Part shown: piece by piece, positions 33,669 to 46,252 of the stretch
Layout of the letters: every line of letters starts with the position of its first letter
Numbering within the stretch: position 1 is the stretch's first letter
NCBI RefSeq assembly: GCF_026210795.1
Contig: NC_089448.1
Span: 3,756,001-3,820,000 of the forward strand
Direction of reading: 5' to 3'
DNA length: 64,000 nucleotides
From: Rhizophagus irregularis
Lineage: Eukaryota; Glomeromycota; Glomeromycetes; Glomerales; Glomeraceae
Translations under genes and position numbers: made by a program
Notes under the pieces: model-generated
Database searches by the model: none
The model's input: the letters and a program-made list of their open reading frames with translations, nothing else
Told to the model about the DNA's origin: nothing

Positions 33669-35597
33669 TTAAATTTTTTCATAGTTAGGCAAATAAAAAT
33701 ATTTAAAATCAAAATTTTCTTTAGAAAATTTTGAACTATCGTTGCAAACATTGCAATTATTACACTTGCAGCTAATTTTTTTTAATCCAATTTCGTTGAT
33801 CGCATATTTAAAAAAAATTGGACGAAAATTATTTTTTGAGTATAGGCTAAAATATTTTGGATGATCAATTTCCTTATAAATTTCAGATTTATACTTATAA
33901 TTAAATCCATTACTTGTACCATAAATGTTAGAAATTTTAAGAGTATAAAAGCTAAAAGTAGGTAAATCAACATACTTTTTTTGTCTCGGACAATAATTAA
34001 ATGTAAATACTCCAACGTTATCTTGTTCTGTATAAAAATAATGACCGACAATAGAACCTTGATTTAAACCTTTTAAACCTTTTGAATCTTTTAAAACAGG
34101 AGTTCCAATAAAGTGATCTGATGAATCCCCCGGTAATATACTTTTATTAAATTTTTGATTAATATCATTCTTTATGACTTTTAATTGAATATCGGAATCC
34201 AATTCGTCATAATCAATAGAATTAAAATTCGTATATTTTCCAACAATCATATATTTGATTTTTAAATCACATCCGCTTAATTCGGAATCTTTTTGATTAC
34301 AACATATAACATATTTTGGCTTTTGACCCTGATGACAAATGATTTGACAATTAAAAAAATCGTCATCTTTATCTTTTGAAAACGCCTTAAACTTAACGTT
34401 AAGAAAACTCTTTTTTTTATCTTTAGTATCAAAAACTACCGCAAAAATACTAATATCAGCTTCCTCACTTATCATATCTAAAATCTTTTTTGGTATAGTC
34501 TTAAATTCTTCAATGAATGAACCTCCTCCATTGAATGTACAAATGCACGTTTCAATACCTGAATGAAGTATTCTTTCCCCAATAATAGAAAATATTCTTT
34601 CGCGTAAATTTTTGCGTAAATCTTCGTCTAAAACTTTGCATATATCTTCGCGTAAATCTTCGCGTTTTAGATAGTCAACTAAAAGTTGAAAAATATTAAT
34701 ACAATTGTTATATTCTATGCATACCCAGTCTTGTTCTGATTCTTCTGTATGTAATGATGAACTTTTTTTTGAATCACTTGAAGAGATTCTCCCTTCAACA
34801 CACGGTATTTTAATATTTGCCATAAAACCTTGAGATTTATCTTTTGACGTTCCAAATTCCTTTTTATAATCTTTTCCACCCATAATGATCTCTGTTGGAA
34901 TAATTTGGCCATACCTTTCAACAATTTTTTTAAATTTTCTAGGATCAGGATCATTTAAATTCATGGCATTCTTCACTTCTGCAAGGAAGTTTTCAGTTGG
35001 CTCTAAATATTCTTTAAATTCTAAACGATTTTTATAATAATAAGTGGTCTCATCAGATGAATTTGTTCCAGTTACACTGCTCTTATTTCCTGATATTCCA
35101 AATGATAATGGTATACCAGCTGTATCAAGATCCGAGTTAAAAGATAATTCTTTTCCTGCCGTTTGATCATCATTACTTTCATTCTTAACAGTCAGTTGTC
35201 TTGTGGCAAGTGGAAAAACATTACAATCACTCATTGCAAATGCTCTCTCGCTCGCCTTCTTTAAAGTCATTTTAAATCCATAATCTAATTTAAATTTAAG
35301 TGTTTCGTTCAAATGTTTCCATAAGTTTACTTTTAATAATAACTCGTATGACTTCGTTTTTCTAACAATTCCTTTTAATTTGAAAGTATCTTCCATTTTG
35401 AATGGTATAATACCAATACCATTATCAAATAATTTTTCATTCATATTAATTTCACTTATTTTCACAAGTTCTTCACGAACTTTTGTTAAACTATCCTCAA
35501 GTCTCAGTGGAATAATATACTTCTCCGCCGATAGACAAACAGCTACGTCGACCTTCTCGGTTCCTTCTTTTTTTTTTTTAGTCAACTTAGCAGACAT
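33669..35597 (-). CDS. MACPF-like/DUF domain protein, 642 residues, single exon
   Basis: Intact frame from MSAKLTKKKKEGTEK to a TAA. N-terminal part is ubiquitin-like in flavour (VDVAVCLSAEKYIIPLRLED), followed by a Ser/Thr/Gly-rich stretch, then ERYGQIIPTEIIMGGKDYKK and WVCIEYNNCINIFQLLVDYL, which align with the central part of the giant gene next door. This is the pattern of a large fungal family annotated as MACPF-like or DUF in Glomeromycotina; I recall it only in outline. The C-terminus has a small Cys cluster (SCKCNNCNVC). No signal peptide. Divergent from the HATPase gene, with starts 197 bp apart. Function unknown. Confidence 0.75.
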   Translation of the reverse strand: MSAKLTKKKKEGTEKVDVAVCLSAEKYIIPLRLEDSLTKVREELVKISEINMNEKLFDNGIGIIPFKMEDTFKLKGIVRKTKSYELLLKVNLWKHLNETLKFKLDYGFKMTLKKASERAFAMSDCNVFPLATRQLTVKNESNDDQTAGKELSFNSDLDTAGIPLSFGISGNKSSVTGTNSSDETTYYYKNRLEFKEYLEPTENFLAEVKNAMNLNDPDPRKFKKIVERYGQIIPTEIIMGGKDYKKEFGTSKDKSQGFMANIKIPCVEGRISSSDSKKSSSLHTEESEQDWVCIEYNNCINIFQLLVDYLKREDLREDICKVLDEDLRKNLRERIFSIIGERILHSGIETCICTFNGGGSFIEEFKTIPKKILDMISEEADISIFAVVFDTKDKKKSFLNVKFKAFSKDKDDDFFNCQIICHQGQKPKYVICCNQKDSELSGCDLKIKYMIVGKYTNFNSIDYDELDSDIQLKVIKNDINQKFNKSILPGDSSDHFIGTPVLKDSKGLKGLNQGSIVGHYFYTEQDNVGVFTFNYCPRQKKYVDLPTFSFYTLKISNIYGTSNGFNYKYKSEIYKEIDHPKYFSLYSKNNFRPIFFKYAINEIGLKKISCKCNNCNVCNDSSKFSKENFDFKYFYLPNYEKI

Positions 35598-35794
35598 TTA
35601 AAATCGATTTTACAATTCGTATCATTCATTTTATTATTCTTTTTGTACTTTGTTATTATACACTGCATATTACATAAATTGCAAATCAATTCTTTTTTTA
35701 CGACGATGGATTTGCCGAATTGGACAAAAAGAAAATAACAAATAAATATGTAGACGGTGAATTTTTTTTAATTTTTATACTGTATCTTCCAAAA
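35598..35794. promoter_or_regulatory. Bidirectional promoter region
   Basis: 197 bp separate the start codons of two divergent intact genes, so both promoters must lie here or overlap the 5' ends. No core motif stands out beyond A/T tracts. Confidence 0.45.
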
Positions 35795-38700
35795 ATGTCT
35801 AAAAACGCTTTCAAAAAATCCATTTTTTTAAATCCAAGTAAGGGAAATATTATGGTCAATCAAAGATATTTGATTGATAAAATTTTGGCTCGGTAAGTTC
35901 TTAGCTGTTTAAAATAGAAAAGGATATGTGCACTTTTTAACATCATATTTTATAGATATTCTACTAAATTCGTAATATATCGAGAGCTAATGCAAAATTC
36001 TGGTAATAAATTTTTAATTAATAGTCTTTTTCAATTTATAATTTATTAGATAAATTAATTTTATATATATATATTTTTGTAAAGATGATGCTAATTCATC
36101 AAAGGTCAAGATTATATTTGAAACTAAGAATCCAAGCACAGATAAAAATATACTGAATGACAAAATTGAGACAATTATATACAAGAATAACGGACTCGCT
36201 TTTAAAAAAGAAGACTGGGATAGGATCCAAGAAATCGCAGTAGGAAATCCTGGGGAACAAAAAGTACGGTATTAAAATTAGCTTGCCTGTTTATTGTTTG
36301 TTTGTTTGTTAATTTATTCATTTTCCCGATTCTTCTTTATAGATAGGAGCTTTCGGCGTTGGTTTTTATTCATTGTTTTCAATTTGTGAAGAACCATTGT
36401 AAGAGCGGTTTAAATCTTGTCTAATTAATAAATCGTTTGAATTTAATAAAATTTTGTTATTATTAGCGTAATATCTAACGGAAAAGGGATGAATTTCATT
36501 TGGGACCACGACCAGTTACTTACGGTGTATGGTGAAATTGATGGCGGAGATCAAGAAGATCGAAATTGGACAACGTTCGCTATGCGTCTAAGAGAACCTG
36601 ATAAAGTAGCTACCAAAATGATATGCCGTATATATTATTTGTACGTATTTATTTATTAATTAATACTTGAATTTTATATCAATCAGTTTCCAGATGTCGA
36701 AGAATTTACACTATTCTTGTCTGATTCATTAGTAAGTTTTTATGAAATTTTGAAAATGATATTTTTATTAGCATTTTTTATAATATCTTACATATAAATA
36801 GGCATTTACGAGCAAAATTCAAGAAATAACTGTATATTTTAATAATACACAAATAATAAAATTGTCAAAGGAGGAGGTACAGCAAGCGACAAAATCGATA
36901 GATATTAAATCAGAATTTAATACCTATTCTCCGGATAAGATTTTTCAGCTTCAGCTTACCTCACTAAATATTAAATATATTCAAATGAACGTCAAAAGAT
37001 TACTGGTTCTAAAAAATGGCTCCGAACGACAATCACTAATCACTGATTATCAAGAAGAAGAAATTTCTATAGTTTTTAAAGTAGCCGATGGAATTTTGAA
37101 AATTACAGCTAAAAAGGAGTTCTCTAATGAGATGAAGCGAATTACTAAAAAAGACCTACCAGAAGATACAAAAATACACATGATATTCCCTGAATTTAAA
37201 GACCTTAGTAAACAAGTTCCATCAATTTTTAGAAAATTACTCCCGTATCCGGAACAAGGAAGAATGTATGTTGGTTTTCCAACTCAACAAACGATAGGAT
37301 GTTGCTTGAATTTGTCAGCTCATGTAATTCCTAGTGTAGAGCGTGAATCAGTCGATTTGGTAAACAATACTTTGAAAGATTTTAATAAAGAAATATTAAA
37401 TTCAGCGGGGATATTGTGCAGTATTTTATATGAGAACGAGATGAACAAAATAGACGAAGGCTTTAATGTCGAAAATATGGACCAGTTTGAAAAACGTGCT
37501 GCATATGTTCTAAGGCATTTCACGTTTAATAAAAGTACTCCGAATGATTTTGTTGGTAAAATCATCGAACAACAATTTTTTGAACGCTTAGACCAAAAAT
37601 TGCCGATTCTCTCAACGCAGGGGGTTCTTCCAATAACTGATGTTCGAATTCCTAATCCAAAAATGGAACCATTCATAAAAAAAGTTCCAATTGTTCCAAA
37701 AATGGTATTAGAAGACTGTAAATCTTTTTTTAAGAAAGCAAATGAAATGGGACTTATAAAAGAGCTATCTTTTCAAGATGTTTTGCTTGAATTAAGTAAA
37801 CGGTCATTGTCTGAAGAAATTGAAATAATTGCACTCTTAGAATGGTGGATATCTGTGGAGGATAACACTAATTTGGACAAATTCACGCAATTTATGCAAT
37901 CGGCTACTATTCGCTTCATAAATGAGCTCAAAGCTTTGGATACGATTCATTACATTCTAGACGCGAGTTTTGTTACATCGGAAACAGAAACCTTGGTTCC
38001 TGATGACGTTTTGCCATATAAAATTTCCAAAAATTTTAAAAATTCCGATATGAAAAAATACTTTAAGTGGAATAAGTTACCTTTGGTTAATTGGGCAAGA
38101 TTTATTGTTAAGCAATTTGATTCAGAAGTTACTCCTACTTTTGCTGAAAGTGTTCATAAAATTTTAGCAAAAAATATGAATGATACTTCTCAAAATGACA
38201 AGAATGAAATACATGATCTATTTATTTGTAAGGAATGTATTCCAACGACACGTGGCATGAAGAAGCCCGATGAAACTTATTTCCAAGATGTCAATTTATT
38301 TCCTAACCTACCGGTGATTCAATTTCAAGAATTCTTTGATTTCCAGAATTTAATGAAAATTCTTGGTGTTAACGAAGTAAGAATTTTTTAGTAATATTTA
38401 TAAGTTGATTATTCTAAGTGATTTGATTATTAAACTAAATTATAATTAATTTTAATTTATAACTTATTGACAGGTTATTAAAATAGATCTTATTTTGGAG
38501 TGTGCTTCAGGTGAGAATTTCGATTATATGCAGCTTGCAAGATATCTTGGCTCAATGTCGGATAATCTCCAAGACGATGAATGGGAAATATTAAAAAAAG
38601 CAAAAATCTGGTCTAAAGAAAAGCCGGTAACTTCGAGGGATGATAAAATTGATGATATTAGGCAAAAATTTGCGGCGAGAGAATTATTTGTACCATTAGG

Positions 38701-41363
38701 TTCATATCGTGAATTTTGTTTACCCGTTATCGAATGGGCAGAAAAATGGGATCATGATACTAAAGAGGGTATTTTTATTGTTCATTAATTTATACAAATT
38801 TATACAAATTTACTATTAATATTTATTTTAAATATACTTATAAATTTGAATTTTTTAGCCAAGTTGTTGTTTGAATTGGGCTTACTAAAATATCCGACCC
38901 TTTCAAAAATTCTAGAGTTATCTGCACCACCAACTGAAAAGGGAATTCGTAATAATGCTTTAGAATATTTTATTAAGAATTTTGAGGATAAATATTCTGA
39001 TAAGTATTATGCAGCTACAATAGAGATTGAATTCCTGCCTTGTTCCAAATCAGGTGTATATGCTAAACCATCAGAATGTTTTATAAATCCTGATTGCGAA
39101 ATAATGGGATTTAATGTTATAGACAAAGATTATAGAGATAAAGTTGAAAAACTTGGTGTGCATCATCATCCTAACAGTGAAAAGCTTTTTGAACGTTTAA
39201 TTGAGAATAAACTAAAGACTGAAAATGAGGCAAGAGTCACTTTTGAATATTTAGAAACACGAGATGCATTTATTGAGTCACAATGGAATTCCCTAAGTAA
39301 ATCCGAGTTTATCCCTATTTATAACAAAGAGCACAATATCATTCAAAAGAACCCGCATGAATGTTTCTTTAAAAATTCACAAGGAAAAACGGAAGAAGTG
39401 TATGAATTTATAATTATTTTATTCAAAAAAGTTGCGCTTATTTAAAATACATCCCAAATTAATGCTTTTTCTTTTTGATTCAGTTTTGGTGAATTCTTTT
39501 CATTTATAGATTTTGGAGAGGCAGCCAATAGATTTTTACGAAAGTGTGGTGTCAAAAACGAACCACCAGCCATAAAAATCGCTGAATTACTAGTGGAATC
39601 GTCATATAAAGTTTGGGATTCGTTCAAAAATGATGAAAAAAAATATGAAAATTATAGATTTATTTTACAAAAAATTGCTGAGGATTTTAATACCGTAAAA
39701 CATAAAGATCCAAACTTATTTATAAGGATGACAAAAGAACCTATTTTATTGGGCGTATCCGAAGGAAATAAAAAAACTTTGGATTCTGCTAAAAATATTT
39801 ACATAAATGATAATGCAACGTATATGAAAATATTTTCTGATCTATTGATAGTTCCAGAGGATTATCCCAAATTTCTATATGAAGTATGTTATTATAATTG
39901 TCATTTTTATTTTATTATATATTTTTTTTTTTAAAAAAAAGAAAGTATTAATCATAATAATTTTTAAATTCAGTGTTTGGAATGTAAACGATTAAGTGAT
40001 TCCATCGAAGAAGAGGCAAAATTATTGGGGAATACTCGAGAATCAAAAAATTTTCCAGATTTACAAAAAAATATCAATGAAAAAGCTCATTTATTCTACC
40101 GTGATTATCCTAAACATGTCATTAAAAGAAGTGAAGAATGGCTTAAAAAACTCATAGTAAAAGAGACAGGCAAAATTGAAGTAAAATATTCTTTGAAAAC
40201 CAAAAATAGAAACAAAACAAATTCTGTAACCGCATATATTCTTGAAGATGACGGAGAAGTTACTCTCTATATCAACATGACAAAACTAAATTATCTTGAA
40301 ATTTCAAATTGTTTAGTCAAGTATATTTACAAATCACATAAACCTATGGACATTAATCATCTAACTATGATTTTACAAACGAATTCAGGTTATTCTAAAA
40401 ATGACTCTAAACAAGTAAATTTACAACATGAAATTGATAAAATCAGGATAAATCAATATCAAACGCAAAATTATCCTAATTTAGAACATTTATTTAATCC
40501 ATTACACGCAATGTTTCCAGATTGTAAACATGATTATATCTATCAATGTCTGGAGCAAGCAGAAGAGGATAAATTAATCAATGTTGAAAATCATCTGATG
40601 GAAGGAAATTACCCAAAGATTAAAACTCCTGTTAATCCGTATGATCCACCGGTTACTGCAGAAATTGGAAAAACTTTTATGAATATAATTCAAATATTTC
40701 GGCCCAATCTAGGAAGTTATTTGAAAAACCAAACAATTTACTGTGAAAATATTGACGTCAATGGTAATGATAGCGATTATATTGTAACTTAAGAATATTA
40801 TCATACATATATTAACTCTAATATATTTGAATTATTTTATTATTATTCAGGTTATTCATTACAATTTGAGAAACTTATAGATGGTATGGAATTTCATATT
40901 CCAGAAAATATCAATAAATCTGAGATATTTCCAAAACATCAAGATTCATTAGACCGTTTTGTCAATATATTAAAATATCTAACTGAAGTTTTTGAATGTG
41001 CACCAAAAATTATTTGTGTCTTTTATGATAATTCTAATTTAATGGCATTCAATAAGGATCGTGTACTATTCTTTAATTTCAAAATTTATCTTGACTTGTA
41101 CAAAAATGAATCCACAATCGACGCCATAACATATTGGTACATGATGATCTGTCATGAATTAGCACATAAATTTGTCGACGATCACAATTCTGAACATGAA
41201 GTAAGTAAATCTTTAAAAAGCGTTGCGTGTCATAAATATCAATGTAATAACTTTCCTTTCTTCATTTCTCTAGTACCATCTTTCATCTCTTGCAACAAAA
41301 TATATGAAAAATTTATTAAAGATGATGAACAAAAATAAAATAGATTTAGATCAGAATAATTAA
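35795..41363 (+). CDS. Sacsin-like HATPase protein (DUF3684 type), 1,534 residues, 13 exons
   Basis: Exons 35795-35892, 35956-36002, 36085-36263, 36343-36398, 36467-36605, 36687-36731, 36802-38376, 38474-38768, 38859-39399, 39484-39883, 39974-40763, 40851-41200 and 41274-41363 join in phase to one uninterrupted frame. The N-terminus is a Bergerat/HSP90-type ATPase: RELMQNSDDANSS (N box) and GAFGVGFYSLFSICEEPF (glycine box). The long middle (KRLLVLKNG..., TQQTIGCCLNLSAHVIPSVE) and the C-terminal MMICHELAHKFVDDHNSEHE match the layout of fungal DUF3684 proteins. HELAH resembles a zinc metalloprotease HExxH site. Predicted nucleocytoplasmic, chaperone-like by analogy with sacsin; activity untested. 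Intron 9 donor and the exon 11 end were chosen by phase. Confidence 0.85.
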
Positions 41364-41935
41364 TACTGGTAATCATGGAACAACATGTACTATTATAAAT
41401 TATGTGAAAAATTATAATATCTCTTCAAGTTTTGCTAGAATTTTTGAAAAGTCATATGTTACAATTGCTTATTTTTTGAGTAAATTTGGTATTATCTAAT
41501 AATGCATTATATAACATCTAATATAATATACTAATATACAAAAGTTAATAGGGGATGAAAAAAATTACTAAGATGGATATTTTAGCTAAGATGATATTAC
41601 TATTTAAAAAAGTGAAATTGTAAATCATAAATGCAAGAAAATTTGATCAAATAATTTGAACGTGTACTGGGGAAATTACGATCAGCAGATACACGAATTT
41701 AACCATTGGATTAGGATAAATTTTACTATAGTGTTATAGTATTTGTATTAACATTAATTTTGTAAAACAATTAAAAATTAATTGAAAATCAATTGAAAAT
41801 ATATTAAAATTGTATTATAAATTCACTATAAATTCATTATAATAAATTATAAGCTATTTTAAAACTATTGCAAAATAATTAAAAATAATTGCAGAACTAT
41901 TTCACGTTATTTTGCAATGAAATTATAAGTCTAGA
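41364..41935. other. AT-rich 3' flank
   Basis: No gene. Short direct repeats of AAAATTAATTGAAAAT occur near 41770-41900. Confidence 0.5.
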
Positions 41936-42118
41936 TACCGTAAAATCGCAAAAATAAGCACCCCTTTTTTGCAAGGGTTCTGGATAAAAAGTTTGGGGAG
42001 GTGCTTATTTTTGTGATATTTTTTTATATATATTCTTATGTTTTATTGCTGCATGAGATCGTGCAAAATAAAGAGGTGCTTATTTTCGAGGGGTGCTTAT
42101 TTTTGCGATTTTATGGTA
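41936..42118. mobile_element. 183 bp MITE with 28 bp inverted ends
   Basis: TACCGTAAAATCGCAAAAAT and its near-exact complement ending GCGATTTTATGGTA bound the element; GGTGCTTATTTT recurs inside. The outer TA on each side may be the target duplication, which would suit a Tc1/mariner/pogo-driven MITE. Confidence 0.75.
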
Positions 42119-42755
42119 ATATACTTTTATGGTTGATGAAATGCACATGAAATGCATTAAAATTTAAAACTATATAAAAATAATATTATAGCTAGATCAA
42201 AAGTATTTCAAAAAAAATAGCTATTTTTAGCAAAGAAAGGAGTAAAAAAGAGTAATAAGAAGTAATAGGAAACAAAAAGGAGAAATAAAGAGATGAAAAG
42301 GAGTGATGGAAGACAAAAAGGAGTGATTAAAAATGGTCATCAGTCCTAAAAGATCACGGTCTCACAGTTCTACACCTTAAAAAGATAGACTGGTCCATCT
42401 TAGTATAGGACCACAGTCTTTCAGCCCTGTAATACATACAATAAAATTAATAGTTTTTTTTAAGGACTGCAATCTTTTTAAGACTGATCAGTCTTTTTTT
42501 TTTTCTGTAAATAAAAAATTTTTTCTATTATTTTACTAAATGAACACTAATTGTATAAATTTATAGGAACCATTCTAAACATATATTATAAGTAAATATT
42601 ATATATAAAAATGGATTTATTATACTTTATTAATGTTAATTTTTTTTTTTCTTGGAGATAATCTTTTCTAGAAATAAGGTAAAGTTTTAATATGCATGTA
42701 ATAACTTATATATAAAGACTGATATAAAGATCAAATTAGTTTCAAGATCAGTCTT
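42119..42755. other. Low-complexity flank of the first CACTG element
   Basis: Contains a degenerate array of AGGAGTAATAAGAG-type units (42230-42330), a second version of which lies at 45400-45570 beyond the element. No gene. Confidence 0.45.
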
Positions 42756-45307
42756 CACTGGTCAAAATAGTCCAAATCGGCCAAAATTCAGCCAGCCGAT
42801 TTTAGGCTGATTTATGGTCTAATGCTGGTCGAACTTTAGCAGATTTTTTGGCTGCAATTCACTGCCACTCGCCTAAAGTTCGGCTTGAAATTTTGGCCAA
42901 AATTCAGTTAACATTCGGAACAATTTCAGATAGCAAATTTTGGTGAATAGTTTTCCAAATGTTACTTAATTTATATTGCAAATTTGTACTAAATTTATTT
43001 ACTAATATTCAGCCACAACTCATTTTATTTGATATTCGCAATAAAATCACAACTTTATTTATAAATGCATATTACAAATAAGTATTGCTAATCTACAATT
43101 CCACAATCACATTATTCATGTATTCGTATATACTTACGAATCTTGATCTTTTGGAAATCCACCAAAACTATAAAAAAGAAAAGAACGGTTAGTAACCATT
43201 CCATAATATTAAAAAAAAGCAAAAAAACCCAAGATTCTACTTACGAATCTTTGGTTTTTTCTGTTTATCGGAATCCACTTGAGACACCAAACCTATAAAA
43301 AGAAAAAAAGAGCGGTTATTAATAACCGTTCATAATAATATTAAAAAAATAAAAAATAAACCAAGATTCGTACTCGTATTTACGAATCTTGGTCCCACTT
43401 TTTCTAAAGATCCCGAAACCTACAAAGAAAAGAACGGTTATTAGTAAACCGTTCGTAGTAATAAAAAATAAAAATAAAAAATAAAAAAAAGAACCAAGAT
43501 TCGTACTTACTTACGAATCTTGGTTTTCTGTTGTTCTTCAGAAGCCCACTGAACTAAAAAAATAAAATAAGAACAGTTATCAGTAACCGTTCGTTAATAT
43601 TATAAAAAAAAAATAAAAATAAAACCAAGATTCATACTTACGAATCTTGGTTTTTTCCATTCTTCAGAAGACACTGACCTAAAAAAAAAGAAAAAGAACG
43701 GTTAGAAACCGTTCGTAATAATAAACAAAAATAAAAAAATAGATTCATATTGAATCTTTAGTTTTTTCCGTTCCTTGGAAAGACGGAAATCCACCCGAAC
43801 CTATAAAAAAAATCAAAGGAACGGTTAATGTTTCGTTCATAACGATAAAAAAGATTCGTAAGTATATTACTTACGAATCTTAAAGATCTCCTTCTTCCGT
43901 TCTTCGAAGTTCACCCAAATATAAAAAAGAAAAGAACGGTTATTAGTAACAGTTTATTAATAAAATTAAAAAAAAATTATAAAGTAAAGATTCGTACTTA
44001 TGAATCTTTACCTTTGGGTTTTCATTCTTCGGAAGCCCACCTGAATCTAAAAATAAAGAAAAAAACGGTTATTAGTAACCATTCGTAATAAAGAAAAAAC
44101 AAAAAAAAAATTATAAAGTAAAGATTCGTACTTACGAATCTTTACCTTTGGGTTTTCGTTCTTCGGAAGCCTACCCGAACCTAAAAAATAAAGAAAAAAA
44201 CGGTTTTAGTAACCGTTCGTAATAAAGAAAAACAAAAAAAAATTATAAAGTAAAGATTCGTACTAATCTTTACCTTTGGGTTCGTTTTTCGGAAGTCCAC
44301 TAGAACCACAAAAATAAAAGAAAAGAACGGTTATTATGCTTAGTTCGTAATAAAGAAAAAAACAAAAAAAAAAATTATAAAAAAAAGATTTGTACTTGCG
44401 AATCTTTATCTTTGGGTTTTTGTTCTTTGAAAGCCCACCCGAACCTAAAAAATAAAGAAAGGAACAGTTATTAGTAACCGTTCATTAATAAAATTAAAAA
44501 AAACAAAAAAATTAAAACTAAGATTACTTACGAATCTTGGTTTTTTTCATTCTTCGGAACTCGGAAGCCCTACCTGAGACGCTGAACCTATAAAAAATAA
44601 AAGAAAAAGAACGGTTAATAACCGTTCATAATATTAAAAAAAAATAAACCAAGTTTTAATTTACGAAACTTGGTTTTTTCCATTCTTCGGAAGTCACCCG
44701 AATGGCCGAACCTAAAAAAAAGAAAAAAGAAAGAATGGTTAGTAACTGTTCATATTAAAAAAAAAATAAAATAAACTCCAAGGTATTCGTACTTATGAAT
44801 CTTTGGAGTTTCTGTATTTCGGAAGCCCACCCGAACGGCCGAACTTAAAAAAAAAGAAAGAAAAAAGAACGGTTAGTAACCGTTCGTATTAAAAAAAATA
44901 AAATAAACTCCAAAGTATTCGTACTTACGAATCTTTGGAGTTTTTGTACTTCGGAAGTCCACCTGAAAGCCGAACCTATAAAAAAAAAAGTGAAAGAGGG
45001 AAGGGGAAGGAAGAAAAAAGGAAGGAATGGAAAGGGAAAGAAGGGGAAATAGGGAAGGGGAACGAAGGAAAGGAAAGGGTAGGGGAAGAAAAAAATTAAA
45101 AAAAAGTTTAAAAAAGGATGATCCTTTTTAAACTTTTAATACGCGTAATGCATAATGCGTAACGTTTGATTAAATAATTCAATAAATCGACCATAAATCA
45201 TATATGTCGAAATTTGGCTGATTTTTAATAATTTCCGAAATTTGGCCGAAATGTGTGACAGATCAGCCGATTTGTCACATGACCGAAAGTTTTTATTTCG
45301 ACCATTG
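42756..45307 (-). mobile_element. CACTG-ended DNA transposon with mini-exon array, 2.55 kb
   Basis: Left end CACTGGTCAAAATAGTCCAA, right end ATTTCGACCATTG (one base off the perfect complement), flanked by the 3 bp CTT on both sides (42753-42755, 45308-45310). This is the CACTA/EnSpm pattern. The left end closely matches the right end of the element at 48316-54006. No transposase; the interior is the array at 43130-44990, pyrimidine/purine-skewed DNA and an inverted repeat near 45105-45145. Confidence 0.75.
43130..44990 (-). repeat. Array of about 15 mini-exon cassettes with splice-site hairpins
   Basis: On the minus strand, about every 125 bp: a pyrimidine tract ending TTTTAG/TAG, a 25-50 nt exon-like block, GTAAGT, then a GAACGG...CCGTTC inverted repeat with TTACTAAC at its centre about 25 nt before the next acceptor. 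Example block 44136-44180 (45 nt) can read SGRLPKNENPKVKI; others give GGLPKYRNSKDS. The donor lies in the centre of AAGATTCGTA-AG-TACGAATCTT (44121-44142), repeated in most units. Block lengths vary and a few acceptors or donors are mutated. The start and end of any transcript are not defined. Confidence 0.7.
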
Positions 45308-45310
45308 CTT

Positions 45311-45956
45311 ACTGTGCCAAAAAAAAATAATTTGGTCCTACAAGTCCTGGAACTGACTGGTCTAAAACTGAGTAGAACTGATAGAACTAATAATCATCTT
45401 TAGGAGTAAAAAGGAGTAATAAGAGATGAAAAGGAGTAATAAAAGATGAAGAAAAGTAATAGAAAACAAAAAGGAGTAATAGAAGACAAAAGGAAGTGAT
45501 AAGAGATAAAAAAAAGTAATGAAAGACAAAAGAAGTAATGGAAATGAAGAAGAGTGATAGGAGTGAGTCAGATCAGATTAGGTTATATCAGGATCGATTC
45601 CATTTACTTATAAGATAGATCATTAGAAACCTAAAGTAAAATTTATAATTGAGAATTTTTAAAGATCCTACTATATATAAATAAATTACACCTAAAAAAA
45701 GAAATATTACACTAAGTTATTCTGATTTTTTTCCTTTTTAGATCAATTAACTAATAAGATTGCTGGTAAAATTACTAGTAAATTTGAAATTTTTCCTAGA
45801 GATCTCTATTAGGAATAAGTGAAATCCTATTATATCAGATTATTTATTTGACCTGACTTAAACTGAAATCTGAAAATTTTCAAAATTTTATTAAAATATT
45901 AAAAAAAAAAATGTTGCAAAACATTTTTTTTAAAGGATAAATCTAATTGTAACAGT
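45311..45956. other. Decayed repeats
   Basis: AGGAGTAATAAGAG-type repeats (45400-45570), then TCAGATCAGATTAGGTTATA and GACCTGACTTAAACTGAAATC (45560-45930), a degraded copy of the AGAGCTC-family hAT interior (compare 6940-7140). Ends not recognisable. Confidence 0.45.
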
Positions 45957-46252
45957 CTGTTACGCATCTTATTTGTAACAACTCCCAATTTTATCCAATT
46001 AAAATTTAAGATCAGGCATAATGTAAATAAAAACAAAAGATCAGTCATGTAACTAAGACAAAAGAATTTTTTAAAAAATTTCAAGAAACTGCTTATAACT
46101 TAAAATTTTGTCTATGAAACTGTCTTAAATACATTAAGTAAAAGTTTTTCAAATTAAATTTTGAATATAAAAATTTTATTTGTGAAATACATATTAAATT
46201 TATTATTAAAAAAAAATAAAAAAAAGGATGTTACAAATAAGATATGTAACAG
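45957..46252. mobile_element. 296 bp MITE with 24 bp inverted ends
   Basis: CTGTTACGCATCTTATTTGT at the left matches, inverted and with two differences, the right end ACAAATAAGATATGTAACAG. Target duplication unclear. Confidence 0.6.

Noticed and set aside
37320-37676. 118-codon minus-strand frame
   Set aside because: Antisense shadow of exon 7 of the intact HATPase gene.
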